This document shows, piece after piece, positions 1 to 6,740 of a DNA stretch of 7,591 nt. The notes beneath the pieces were generated by a model. The model searched no databases. It was given only the letters and a program-made list of their open reading frames with translations, and was not told the origin of the DNA. How positions within the stretch are numbered: the stretch's first letter is position 1; each line of letters starts with the position of its first letter. Location: the NCBI GenBank assembly GCA_030640215.1, contig DAOWJU010000220.1:1-7591 (forward strand), read 5' to 3'. The stretch comes from Desulfuromonadales bacterium (lineage in GTDB: Bacteria; Desulfobacterota; Desulfuromonadia; Desulfuromonadales; BM103). A program made the position numbers and the translations under genes.

Positions 1-466
1 CTCCACGTTTAACCAGAAAAAGGTTGCCGCCACTGGAAAGAAAGACCGTCTTTTCCCCGGCCTTTTCAAGGAAGCCAAGGAAGGTGAATGCCCCTAATGA
101 TTGTTGCACGACTGCAAACGGCACCACCGGTGGCTCTGGTGCCACTGCAACACTCATTACCGGCGGCGGAGTCTCTATCTTTGCAACCGAAGGCTGAGTT
201 CGAACGGGAGAGCGTCGACCGAAACGGAAAATGTCACGTTTTGCCCCGGCGAACGCCTGGGGTTCAAGCGTCAGAAAATTGAAGTTAATACGTTCCTGAG
301 CTCCTGCAGGCCTCACGTCCTTTGTCACTTTGACGCTAGTGCGAGCCCTCTGGCGAGCTGCTCTGGGTGGAGCTTTCTCAAGCCGGGGTGTTGCAAAATA
401 GGCGTAGAGGAGACAGAGGCCCAGCACTCCCAACAGTGCCGCAAGTATGACGCGTTTGCGATTCAT
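1..466 (-). CDS. PilP/GspC-like inner-membrane assembly protein, partial (3' end beyond window)
   Basis: This open frame of 155 codons starts with ATG at 466 and runs off the left edge without a stop. Residues 1-4 are MNRK, a single membrane segment spans about 6-22, and a basic, Ala/Arg-rich stretch follows at about 26-53. An RDIFRFG motif lies at 77-83, a proline/valine-rich linker at about 96-117, and a beta-rich segment starts at 127 (FTFLGFLEKAGEKTVFLSS). This layout (bitopic helix, flexible Pro-rich periplasmic linker, small beta domain opening with FxFLGFLE) is that of PilP and the GspC HR domain, which link the inner-membrane complex to the secretin. The ATG overlaps the TGA of the PilO-like gene (ATGA, 463-466), with GGGGAG at 476-481 nine bases upstream. 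The Pil/Gsp role is inferred from fold layout and its place after PilM-N-O; whether it is closer to PilP or GspC cannot be decided from the visible part. Confidence 0.72.
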   Translation of the reverse strand, partial: MNRKRVILAALLGVLGLCLLYAYFATPRLEKAPPRAARQRARTSVKVTKDVRPAGAQERINFNFLTLEPQAFAGAKRDIFRFGRRSPVRTQPSVAKIETPPPVMSVAVAPEPPVVPFAVVQQSLGAFTFLGFLEKAGEKTVFLSSGGNLFLVKRG

Positions 467-1029
467 AACTCACGACTCCCCGTCCGGAAGAATGTTTCCA
501 GGCTCAAACGCAGGTTAACCCCATCATCATTCGCACCCTGCAAACTGATCTGCTTGATCGTAATCAGACGAATAGATTGCTCCAGAGAGTGGATAAACTT
601 TTTGAGTTGTTCATAATCTCCCACAACATTGAAGTTCAGACTGAATTTCAAGAGGGGACTCTTTTTCAATTTCTCTGAGGAATAGCCGATCCGGGTTATA
701 TCCAGGTGTGCCCGATTGGAAAGAATCAGCAACTCCTCTATCAGGCCAGTGAATTCCTGATAGTCCGGTACGGCCTGTTGAAATTTAATGGTATCCTGAC
801 TGGCCAATAGATAGAGCTGTTCCGGAGTTATCGCCGCACGCCCCTGTTTACGCATCAACTGCCGAACTTCAGTCTGTTTCTGCAGGAAACGACTTTCCTG
901 CTCTGCGACCTGGAGCACGATCCACTGTTCAAGCACAGTAAACAACAGCAGATTCAAAACCAGCAAAGTGCCGAGGAGAAGCAACAGACCCCGCTGAGAT
1001 TTCCACAATAGTTCGACCATTTCCCGCAA
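463..1029 (-). CDS. pilO: PilO-like type IV pilus/type II secretion inner-membrane protein
   Basis: The 188-residue product has the PilO/GspM layout: a short cytoplasmic N-terminus, one membrane helix at about 14-32, a predicted coiled coil at about 38-62, and a ferredoxin-like periplasmic domain. The stretch at 136-164, VVGDYEQLKKFIHSLEQSI followed by RLITIKQISLQ, is the most PilO-like part (G-x-Y-x-x-L-x-x-F-x-x-x-L-x-x-S-x-R-L). PilO pairs with PilN in the periplasm to form the alignment ring between the cytoplasmic motor and the secretin. The start is uncertain. TTG at 1029 is used here; an ATG at 1020 would remove three residues, and an upstream CTG at 1038 sits closer to the GGGAGG at 1043-1048. 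PilN's stop is only five bases upstream, so translational coupling probably helps. The stop overlaps the next gene's ATG. Family call is firm; exact start is not. Confidence 0.82.
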   Translation of the reverse strand: MREMVELLWKSQRGLLLLLGTLLVLNLLLFTVLEQWIVLQVAEQESRFLQKQTEVRQLMRKQGRAAITPEQLYLLASQDTIKFQQAVPDYQEFTGLIEELLILSNRAHLDITRIGYSSEKLKKSPLLKFSLNFNVVGDYEQLKKFIHSLEQSIRLITIKQISLQGANDDGVNLRLSLETFFRTGSREL

Positions 1030-1034
1030 GCGCG

Positions 1035-1589
1035 TCAGAAAGCCTCCCTGATAACCAGAGAGAAACCAACCTGCACCAGCTTTCTACCACCCAGGTCCGA
1101 GGTAACCTCACCATGGCCCTGCAAGTAAGCCTGGCTGAGGTCTTCCGAGGTCAGGAGGTTATCGACAAAGCGTGTCATCGCCGAGACATCACGGGCAATG
1201 CAGGCAAGCCGAACGGAATGACCGTTAAAATCAGGCTGAATGCTGCGGATGCTGACATCAGCAGGCAATAGTTCCTCAAACCTGCTCAGTAAAATTGTCC
1301 AGCGAAACTGGTCTGCAGCAATGATTTCATTTTCCAGAGCAACTTCACTCTTGAGCGCAGCGTACTCTTCCGGAGTGTAATCGGCAGTAACTCCCGGCAC
1401 ACCAGAGACCATCCCTCCCAACTCCAAGAAGCGACTTTCAAGTACTCTCAGCTGACGCCAGTTTTGATATCCGTAGAAGCAGTTAAGCACCAGCACTAAT
1501 GCCATGAGAGCACTGCCCAGCAGCAGCCAGAGACGTATACGCTGACGGTTCAGATAAGGTTTACTGGATAGATTAAGTTTAATTTCCAT
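1035..1589 (-). CDS. pilN: PilN-like fimbrial assembly protein
   Basis: The 184-residue product matches PilN/GspL-C (fimbrial assembly family). It opens with a short cytoplasmic peptide containing IKLNLSSKPYLNRQ (residues 3-16), the position and style of the conserved PilN motif that docks into the cleft of PilM. One membrane helix follows at about 19-40, then a coiled coil at about 43-57 and a small periplasmic alpha/beta domain (about 95-182, including LLPADVSIRSIQPD at 107-120). PilN joins PilO in the periplasm and PilM in the cytoplasm, transmitting the ATPase's movement to the envelope complex. The start codon is ATG, three bases after the stop of the PilM-like gene, with only a weak ribosome site (TAAG), which fits coupled translation. 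The stop lies five bases before the PilO-like start. No missing domain is evident. Family call rests on motif, topology and position in the M-N-O order. Confidence 0.85.
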   Translation of the reverse strand: MEIKLNLSSKPYLNRQRIRLWLLLGSALMALVLVLNCFYGYQNWRQLRVLESRFLELGGMVSGVPGVTADYTPEEYAALKSEVALENEIIAADQFRWTILLSRFEELLPADVSIRSIQPDFNGHSVRLACIARDVSAMTRFVDNLLTSEDLSQAYLQGHGEVTSDLGGRKLVQVGFSLVIREAF

Positions 1590-1592
1590 AAC

Positions 1593-2501
1593 TTACATCA
1601 TGCGCTCTGCCGCGCCCAAGGCGGCAATGACAGGACCAACAGGTTGTAGCCCACCGGTTTTCCCCACACCACCGAAGCGCTTCAGGGCCGGATCCAGACA
1701 TTTGACTTCACGTTCAAATGCGGCAGAGAGAAGCTTACCGATATCACCTTCCATGCCAGGATCAACGTGTGCCAGGACGGCACATCGCTTCATGACCGGA
1801 AAAGTCTCGTAGGCTTCGACAAGAGTACGGTTGATTTCACGAAAAGTCCGTTCCGGGTTCGCTTTAAATTCACTGACACGCTGATAACAGATGCTATGAC
1901 CAACCACATACTGAATGCTCAGGAGGCCATGCTCCAACCCCACCAAGATAAATTCGTCGCCAAGGTCGAGACGCGGACGATAATAATTATAGAGATTCAG
2001 AGAGTGGAAATCGATCTGGATCGCGTGACGGTTGGCTTCATTGACAAGATCCTCATATTGTTCGAGAACCGGCAGAGCAATGGCCGCAACAATACATCTC
2101 TGGCGACCATCATCACGTTTATCAAGCACCTGGTAATCAAGATTAACCTGAGCAGGGGGCGCAGGCAGATTTGATTTGAGACGCCACTTGAGAATATCAA
2201 TCCCTTCCTGACGCGACTTGAACGGGGCATCGACATCGGTTAGATAAATGCGGCCAGCACGATCAGGCAAACTCAAAGAGATGCGTTCTTCCTGGCCAGC
2301 GAGAGCATCGACCCCGCGGCGCAGCCCTTCGACAAAACGCCGGGCATCGCGAATATTCGGCTGGCGACTGGAAACCTCCATGACACCTTCCAGGCTTTCA
2401 AAGCGCAGTCCGACCAGTTGCGTATGCGCCCGGTTACGCTGCAGCGCTGCCAGGTAAAGCCCGTCTGGCTGGATATCGACACCAACATAAATCCTGCTCA
2501 T
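1593..2501 (-). CDS. pilM: PilM/GspL-like cytoplasmic actin-fold protein, nucleotide motifs degenerate
   Basis: The 302-residue soluble protein has the size and block order of PilM, the actin/FtsA-like cytoplasmic partner of PilN: MSRIYVGVDI at the N-terminus, a LSLPDRAGRIYLTDV beta region at 76-90, DILKWRLKSNLP at 102-113, and PVGPVIAALGAAERM near the C-terminus. The ATP sites are not canonical. The first phosphate loop reads GVDIQPDGLYLAAL rather than DIGxxxIK, the second region reads VGLEHGLLS (187-195) rather than DIGxxxT, and the expected Gly-Gly adenosine loop reads VLAHVDPG (242-249). A GspL-like, non-nucleotide-binding scaffold is therefore plausible. Its ATG overlaps the TGA of the ATPase gene (ATGA, 2498-2501), with GGAG seven bases upstream, so it is probably translated in step with the ATPase it is expected to contact. 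Family call by order and length is good; loss of ATP binding is an inference from motifs. Confidence 0.83.
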   Translation of the reverse strand: MSRIYVGVDIQPDGLYLAALQRNRAHTQLVGLRFESLEGVMEVSSRQPNIRDARRFVEGLRRGVDALAGQEERISLSLPDRAGRIYLTDVDAPFKSRQEGIDILKWRLKSNLPAPPAQVNLDYQVLDKRDDGRQRCIVAAIALPVLEQYEDLVNEANRHAIQIDFHSLNLYNYYRPRLDLGDEFILVGLEHGLLSIQYVVGHSICYQRVSEFKANPERTFREINRTLVEAYETFPVMKRCAVLAHVDPGMEGDIGKLLSAAFEREVKCLDPALKRFGGVGKTGGLQPVGPVIAALGAAERMM

Positions 2502-4231
2502 TGTCGCACTCCGGCCTGATCGGCAAAGGTGACCCGGTTGATTTCTGCGAGAGTCGTCTCCCCTTTGAGCAGCTTTTCCACCGCAGCATCGCGCAGAAAA
2601 GCAGTTCCTGAGGCACGAGCGGCCTCTTTAAGACGGCTGACCGGGGCTTTGTTAATAATCAAGTCACGCAAGTCGTCATTCAGATCAAGAAGCTCAAGAA
2701 TCGCCGTACGGCCATGATAGCCCTGGCCGTTACACTCACGGCACCCAGCTCCTTCATAGAAGGTGTGATCCTTGAGCTGATCATAATCGAGCCCGGATTC
2801 CTCAAAAGCCTGGCGATCGTAAGTCACAGTCTGTTTGCAATGGACACATATCTTGCGAATCAGTCGTTGGGCAGCGACACAGTTCAGACAGGAGACAAAG
2901 TTATAGGCATCAATGCCCATGTGTAAAAAGCGCCCCAGCACATCAAAGACGTTATTGGCATGCACCGTGGTGAAAACCAGGTGTCCGGTCAGGGCAGACT
3001 GTACAGCAATCTGCGCGGTTTCAGGGTCACGAATCTCACCGACCATGATCTTGTCCGGGTCATGGCGTAAGATAGAGCGCAGGCCACGGGCAAAGGTCAA
3101 GCCCTTCTTCTCGTTGACCGGAATCTGCACGACTCCCTTGAGCTGGTATTCGACAGGATCTTCAATAGTGATGATTTTTTCCTGCTCGTTATAGATCTCC
3201 GTCAGCGCGGCATAGAGCGTGGTCGTTTTGCCGCTACCGGTCGGTCCGGTGACCAGCACCATGCCATATGGCTCGCGGATCATACGCCGGAAACGCTTTA
3301 ATTCGTGGCCCTCGACACCAAGCACATCAAGGGTCAGGCCGTGCAGGTCCTTGGCGATACTTTCTTTGTCGAGGATTCGGATAACGGCGTCTTCGCCGAA
3401 GATACTCGGCATAATGGAGACCCGGAAGTCAATTGACTTGGTGCCCATGCGCACTTTGAAGCGGCCGTCCTGAGGGATACGTCGTTCGGAGATATCAAGT
3501 TCGCTCATGACCTTGATACGAGAGATGATCGGTCCCTGGAAGCGCCCGTCCAAAGGTTCCGTGGCGCGAAAGAGGACACCATCGACCCGATACTTGATCT
3601 GCACACCGTCAGGACTACTTTCAATATGGATGTCACTGGCGCGTTTGTTCAGAGCATCGAAAAGAGTTGAATCAATCAGGCGAATAATCGGACTGCTGTC
3701 GTCAGTAAGTTTTTCGATAGAGAGGACTTCTTCGCCCTTATCCGTCTCCTTGACAAGTTGCAGTTTAAAATCTTCGGAGACCTCCTGCAGAACCTGTTTC
3801 GACCCCTGGCTCCTCTCAAGCAGTGCGGCAATCTTGCTGCGTGCCGCCACCTGACAAACCAAGTGAGTATCGAGTTGCATTTCCAGCTCGTCAAGCTCCG
3901 CAACATTGGTTGGATCCGAAATCGCAATCACCAAGCCATCATCAGTTTTTTTCAACGCAATGAAATTGTAGCGAATCGGCAATTCAGAGGGCAGGGTTGC
4001 ATCGAGTTCCGTATCGAGAATAATCGTATCAAGGTCAACATATTCAAGACCGAACTGTTGAGCTAAAGCCTGGGCGACCAGTTCATCGGAGAGCTGGCCA
4101 TGGGCTATGGCCGTTTCGCCAAAGCGCTGTCTCGACTGACTTTGCTGATCAAGGACAAGACGCACTTCAGCAGGAGCGAGCGCCCCCATCTCGACCAGAA
4201 TTTCGCCAATTTTGCGATGTTCAAACTGCAT
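2498..4231 (-). CDS. gspE: GspE/PilB-family assembly ATPase with MshEN-type N-terminal domain
   Basis: The 577-residue protein is a full-length GspE/PilB-type hexameric ATPase that powers pseudopilus or pilus assembly from the cytoplasmic face of the inner membrane. Residues 7-59 carry two 24-residue MshEN-like repeats (KIG..., RFG...) separated by five residues. A linker with SSPIIRLIDSTLFDAL (179-194) leads into the N2 domain (ASDIHIE at 198-204). Walker A is GPTGSGKT at 329-336, the Asp box IITIEDPVEYQL is at 353-364, Walker B is KIMVGEIRDPETA at 394-406, and the His box GHLVFTTVHAN is at 416-426. The tetracysteine zinc site of GspE/PilB is intact (Cys462, Cys465, Cys497, Cys500). All catalytic elements are present, so it should be active. 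PilT-type retraction ATPases lack this N-terminal region and zinc site. The gene lies 14 nt after gspF and overlaps pilM by four bases. GspE versus PilB naming is a matter of context. Confidence 0.95.
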   Translation of the reverse strand: MQFEHRKIGEILVEMGALAPAEVRLVLDQQSQSRQRFGETAIAHGQLSDELVAQALAQQFGLEYVDLDTIILDTELDATLPSELPIRYNFIALKKTDDGLVIAISDPTNVAELDELEMQLDTHLVCQVAARSKIAALLERSQGSKQVLQEVSEDFKLQLVKETDKGEEVLSIEKLTDDSSPIIRLIDSTLFDALNKRASDIHIESSPDGVQIKYRVDGVLFRATEPLDGRFQGPIISRIKVMSELDISERRIPQDGRFKVRMGTKSIDFRVSIMPSIFGEDAVIRILDKESIAKDLHGLTLDVLGVEGHELKRFRRMIREPYGMVLVTGPTGSGKTTTLYAALTEIYNEQEKIITIEDPVEYQLKGVVQIPVNEKKGLTFARGLRSILRHDPDKIMVGEIRDPETAQIAVQSALTGHLVFTTVHANNVFDVLGRFLHMGIDAYNFVSCLNCVAAQRLIRKICVHCKQTVTYDRQAFEESGLDYDQLKDHTFYEGAGCRECNGQGYHGRTAILELLDLNDDLRDLIINKAPVSRLKEAARASGTAFLRDAAVEKLLKGETTLAEINRVTFADQAGVRQ

Positions 4232-4245
4232 GCATCAGTCCCAGT

Positions 4246-5451
4246 CTACTGTACGGTTCCAGCCATTTGAAAAATCGGAATATACATGGCAACGACGATA
4301 CCGCCGATAAGAAGTCCCATCGTCATCATCATCAACGGCTCAACCATCGTGGTCAAACGATCCAGGCGCCGCTCAACTTCATCTTCATAATAATTCGAAA
4401 CGTCGGTCAGCATATCAACCAATGAACCACTGGTTTCGCCTACGCCGATCATACGCAGCGCAATAATCGGAAAGTTGCCCGTCTGCTCGAGAGCCTCAGA
4501 GACCCTGGATCCCTCCTTAATGCGATTGACCGCATCAGAAAGACCTTTCTCCAGAACCCTATTGTTCAGAGTTCCCCGCGACATCTGCATTGCTTGTACA
4601 ATCGGCAGACCGCTTGCCATGGTTATGGCAAAAGTCCGGCAGAAGGTTGAAAGGGCATACTCACTCAACAGCGGCCCAAAGTAAGGCAGCCATAACTTAG
4701 CCTTATCAAGCATAAGAGCCCCACCGTCTGTCCGAGCGTAGATCCGCAACAAAAAGAGGCTGATCAATATTGCCGGCAACCAGATCGGCAATCCCGCCAC
4801 CAGGCCGTTGGCCAGAGCGACCACCATCCTGGTCAAGAGCGGCAGCTGCATGTTGGCGTCAGCATAGACCTGGGTAAAACTCGGGATCACGTACAGGAGG
4901 AGGAAACCGAGTACCACCGTAACGGCCACAGACAGAAGTGCCGGGTAGAAAGTTGCACTGCGCACTTTAGCCCTGATCGCTTCGACACGCTTCTGATATT
5001 CAATAAAGCGAGCGAGCGTGACCGGCAAATCTCCCGACTGCTCTCCAGCTTGTAAGGAAGCTACGTAGAGCTGCGGGAACATCTTCGGGAAACGTCCGAA
5101 AGCCTCGGAAAGGGAGTTGCCGCCCTTCACGTCGCTGCGTATGTCTTGCAGGGTATTAAGCAGCCCCCCCGCCTCCATGCGATCAACCAGTGTGTCGAGA
5201 ACCTGCAAAATCGGCAGGCCGGAACGGATCAGAACCAGCATCTCCTGGTTCAGGGAGAGAAATCGGCGGCCACTTAAGCTTGCCCCGCTTCCCCCCTTTG
5301 AGAACCACTGCAAAGAGACTTTGCGAACTTTGAAGACAAAGAAACCCTGCTCTTCAAGACTCTCTTGAAGGGCCTCACGGCTCGCCGCCTCGAACTCCTT
5401 CTCGAGCACCCGTCCATCAGTAGTTCCAATTTTACAGCGGTAGGTCGACAT
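4246..5451 (-). CDS. gspF: GspF/PilC-family inner-membrane platform protein
   Basis: The 401-residue product is a full-length GspF/PilC protein, the polytopic platform that passes motion from the assembly ATPase to the growing pseudopilus. After an N-terminal cytoplasmic region (1-65) there are two tandem T2SF domains (about 67-190 and 268-392), each containing the family Gly-Glu-x-Ser-Gly signature: AGEQSGDL at 135-142 and VGETSGSL at 337-344. Membrane segments are seen at about 168-190, 209-237 and 370-394, the standard three-helix arrangement. It is the first gene of the assembly operon, following the cytochrome terminator after an AT-rich gap, and ends 14 nt before the ATPase gene. The start is ATG with AAGG three bases upstream, a short spacing. 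Family assignment is secure; whether it serves secretion or a surface fibre depends on pilin genes outside the window. Confidence 0.95.
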   Translation of the reverse strand: MSTYRCKIGTTDGRVLEKEFEAASREALQESLEEQGFFVFKVRKVSLQWFSKGGSGASLSGRRFLSLNQEMLVLIRSGLPILQVLDTLVDRMEAGGLLNTLQDIRSDVKGGNSLSEAFGRFPKMFPQLYVASLQAGEQSGDLPVTLARFIEYQKRVEAIRAKVRSATFYPALLSVAVTVVLGFLLLYVIPSFTQVYADANMQLPLLTRMVVALANGLVAGLPIWLPAILISLFLLRIYARTDGGALMLDKAKLWLPYFGPLLSEYALSTFCRTFAITMASGLPIVQAMQMSRGTLNNRVLEKGLSDAVNRIKEGSRVSEALEQTGNFPIIALRMIGVGETSGSLVDMLTDVSNYYEDEVERRLDRLTTMVEPLMMMTMGLLIGGIVVAMYIPIFQMAGTVQ

Positions 5452-5514
5452 TAGCCTTATTATTTAACACAATCTCTGAAAAAACTGAATGAAAAACCCA
5501 TTAAAATCGTTATC
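5452..5514 (-). promoter_or_regulatory. AT-rich gap/leader ahead of the GspF operon, no clear promoter
   Basis: This short AT-rich stretch lies between the cytochrome terminator and the gspF start codon. If the six assembly genes have their own promoter it should be here or inside the octaheme gene. A TTAAAT box at 5467-5472 with a poor -35 match is the best sigma-70 candidate, and it would leave a very short leader. No GG-N10-GC sigma-54 element is visible. Readthrough of the terminator is the alternative. This entry marks the location only; the promoter itself is not established. Confidence 0.25.
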
Positions 5515-5551
5515 AAAAACGCAAAAACGGCCGGTTAAAAAGACCGGCCGT
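5515..5551 (-). terminator. Rho-independent terminator after the cytochrome pair
   Basis: A perfect 9-bp inverted repeat (ACGGCCGGT at 5543-5551 read on the minus strand, ACCGGCCGT at 5527-5535) encloses a 7-base loop. On the minus strand it is followed by TTTT, then GCG, then TTTTT. The GC-rich stem and broken U-tract fit an intrinsic terminator for the cytochrome transcript, 26 bases after the octaheme stop codon. The plus-strand side has no T-run, so it appears to act on the minus strand only. Confidence 0.85.
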
Positions 5552-5577
5552 GCAGATGTAAAGTGATCAACATTTGA

Positions 5578-6693
5578 CTAATATTCTTTGGGGTTGTGTT
5601 CAACGCCATGGCAGTTGAGATAGCAGGCACCATGCCGGGCCGCATAGCCCTGGGCTTCGTACTTCAATTTACGATCAGTATTCTCAAAGACCACGTTTTC
5701 ATTGAACTTGATCAAATGAGGATACTGGTTACTGCCATGAGCATCGTGGCAGGTAAAACAGGAAGTTCCGCCCTGCCCTCCCGACTTACCCTCTATGTGC
5801 AAGGAATGGTACTGGAAGCTTTCATTAGACAAGATGCTCACACGATCATGGCACTTGTAACAGAGCGCATAATTCTGCTGACTCTCTGAACGTTCGTCAT
5901 CCATCTGATAGTTCAAAACCAGCAAGCCAGGGTAATTCGAGCCATGCGGCCCCTTTGGTCCATTCGGATCGTCACTACCGTGGCAATCGCTGCAACTGAT
6001 CTGTGAAACATCATTCGGCTTCTGCTTTTGTGCAACGTAAGGCTGCTTCAGGCTGATAACAAAGGTGTTCTTACCTTCCCCCTCGACTGGATGAAAAGAC
6101 GGATTTGTCGTCTTAAACTCTTCGTGCTTGTTGGAGGAATTTCCTGGCAGGTTGGCGCTTTCAGAATGACAACGATAACAGAGTTCAAATTCCTGAGCGA
6201 TATCGGCCATAAAGTTGCCAACCCGACGACCTTTCAAACCGCGATACGGGTTGTCTTTTTCCACCACATGCGAATCGTGGCAATCGACGCACTCAGAATG
6301 TCGTGCAGCATTGACAATCTCTTCAGGGAGCGTCTCATTCTTGCGGTGAACGCCCTGGGTTGTCAGTACGGGATGATTGTAAGGCTTGGCCAATTCCGAA
6401 AGAACATTGGACAGATTAAGACTGCCGGTGTTCTTCAAGAATCCCGCCTCAATCATCTCTGCTTGAGCTGTTGCATCACTGTGACAGGGTAGGCAGGTCC
6501 GCTCTTCACCGCTGACCGCCATCTGCATGCCTCTATGGCACGCACGGCAGCTTTTCGACATTATCGAGCGATCACCGTGGCTGCCCTGCAGCTTGCCTTC
6601 CTGCCTTGCAGAGACTGAAACAACGGACAGAGACAGACAGAAGAGTGCGATAAGCAGTACTGACAACATTCTATAAGAAACAAGAAACTTCAT
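5578..6693 (-). CDS. Exported octaheme c-type cytochrome (7 CXXCH plus one CX3CH)
   Basis: From the ATG at 6693 the product has 371 residues. A Sec signal peptide begins MKFLVSYRMLSVLL and ends near VSVSA (residue 29). Heme-binding motifs lie at 49 (CRACH), 67 (CLPCH), 135 (CVDCH), 172 (CYRCH), 234 (CSDCH), 278 (CYKCH) and 312 (CFTCH). An eighth, CYLNCH at 357-362, has three residues between the cysteines. Plentiful extra histidines (NHP, SFHP, GPHG, CHDAH) could serve as distal ligands. It is expected to be a periplasmic or outer-surface electron carrier after heme attachment by the cytochrome c maturation system. The gene follows the tetraheme gene in the same transcript. The same frame opens at ATG 6726, with further ATGs at 6708 and 6702; 6693 is preferred because it gives a compact basic n-region, though no start has a convincing ribosome site. 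The precise electron partner is unknown. Confidence 0.9.
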   Translation of the reverse strand: MKFLVSYRMLSVLLIALFCLSLSVVSVSARQEGKLQGSHGDRSIMSKSCRACHRGMQMAVSGEERTCLPCHSDATAQAEMIEAGFLKNTGSLNLSNVLSELAKPYNHPVLTTQGVHRKNETLPEEIVNAARHSECVDCHDSHVVEKDNPYRGLKGRRVGNFMADIAQEFELCYRCHSESANLPGNSSNKHEEFKTTNPSFHPVEGEGKNTFVISLKQPYVAQKQKPNDVSQISCSDCHGSDDPNGPKGPHGSNYPGLLVLNYQMDDERSESQQNYALCYKCHDRVSILSNESFQYHSLHIEGKSGGQGGTSCFTCHDAHGSNQYPHLIKFNENVVFENTDRKLKYEAQGYAARHGACYLNCHGVEHNPKEY

Positions 6694-6740
6694 AATTATC
6701 ATGTCCATCGGCGGCGCTGCCACCATGAATCAGTATGGGC

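Noticed and set aside
101..616. Plus-strand open frame of 171 codons
   Set aside because: It lies opposite the PilP/GspC-like and PilO-like genes, has a Cys/Arg/Ser-rich composition with no recognisable domain, and lacks a ribosome site; it is a shadow of the minus-strand coding frames.
1767..2174. Plus-strand open frame of 135 codons
   Set aside because: Fully antisense to the PilM-like gene, which has a recognisable family pattern; no family features in the plus-strand product.
5467..5514. Sigma-70 promoter for the gspF operon (TTAAAT with TTCAGT, or TTGATA with TTCATT)
   Set aside because: Each pairing matches only about half of the consensus positions, as expected by chance in AT-rich DNA; kept only as a low-confidence region.
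5527..5551. Bidirectional terminator or rho-independent terminator for plus-strand transcription
   Set aside because: The plus-strand side of the hairpin is followed by TGCAGATG with no T-run and there is no plus-strand gene to terminate.
6028..6492. Plus-strand open frame of 154 codons
   Set aside because: Fully antisense to the octaheme cytochrome, whose heme motifs prove the minus strand is coding here.
6604..6693. Octaheme cytochrome as a lipoprotein, because a Cys lies inside the signal peptide
   Set aside because: The Cys at residue 19 is preceded by Ala-Leu-Phe, not a lipobox (small residues at -1 and -3 expected), and the hydrophobic core continues beyond it to VSVSA.
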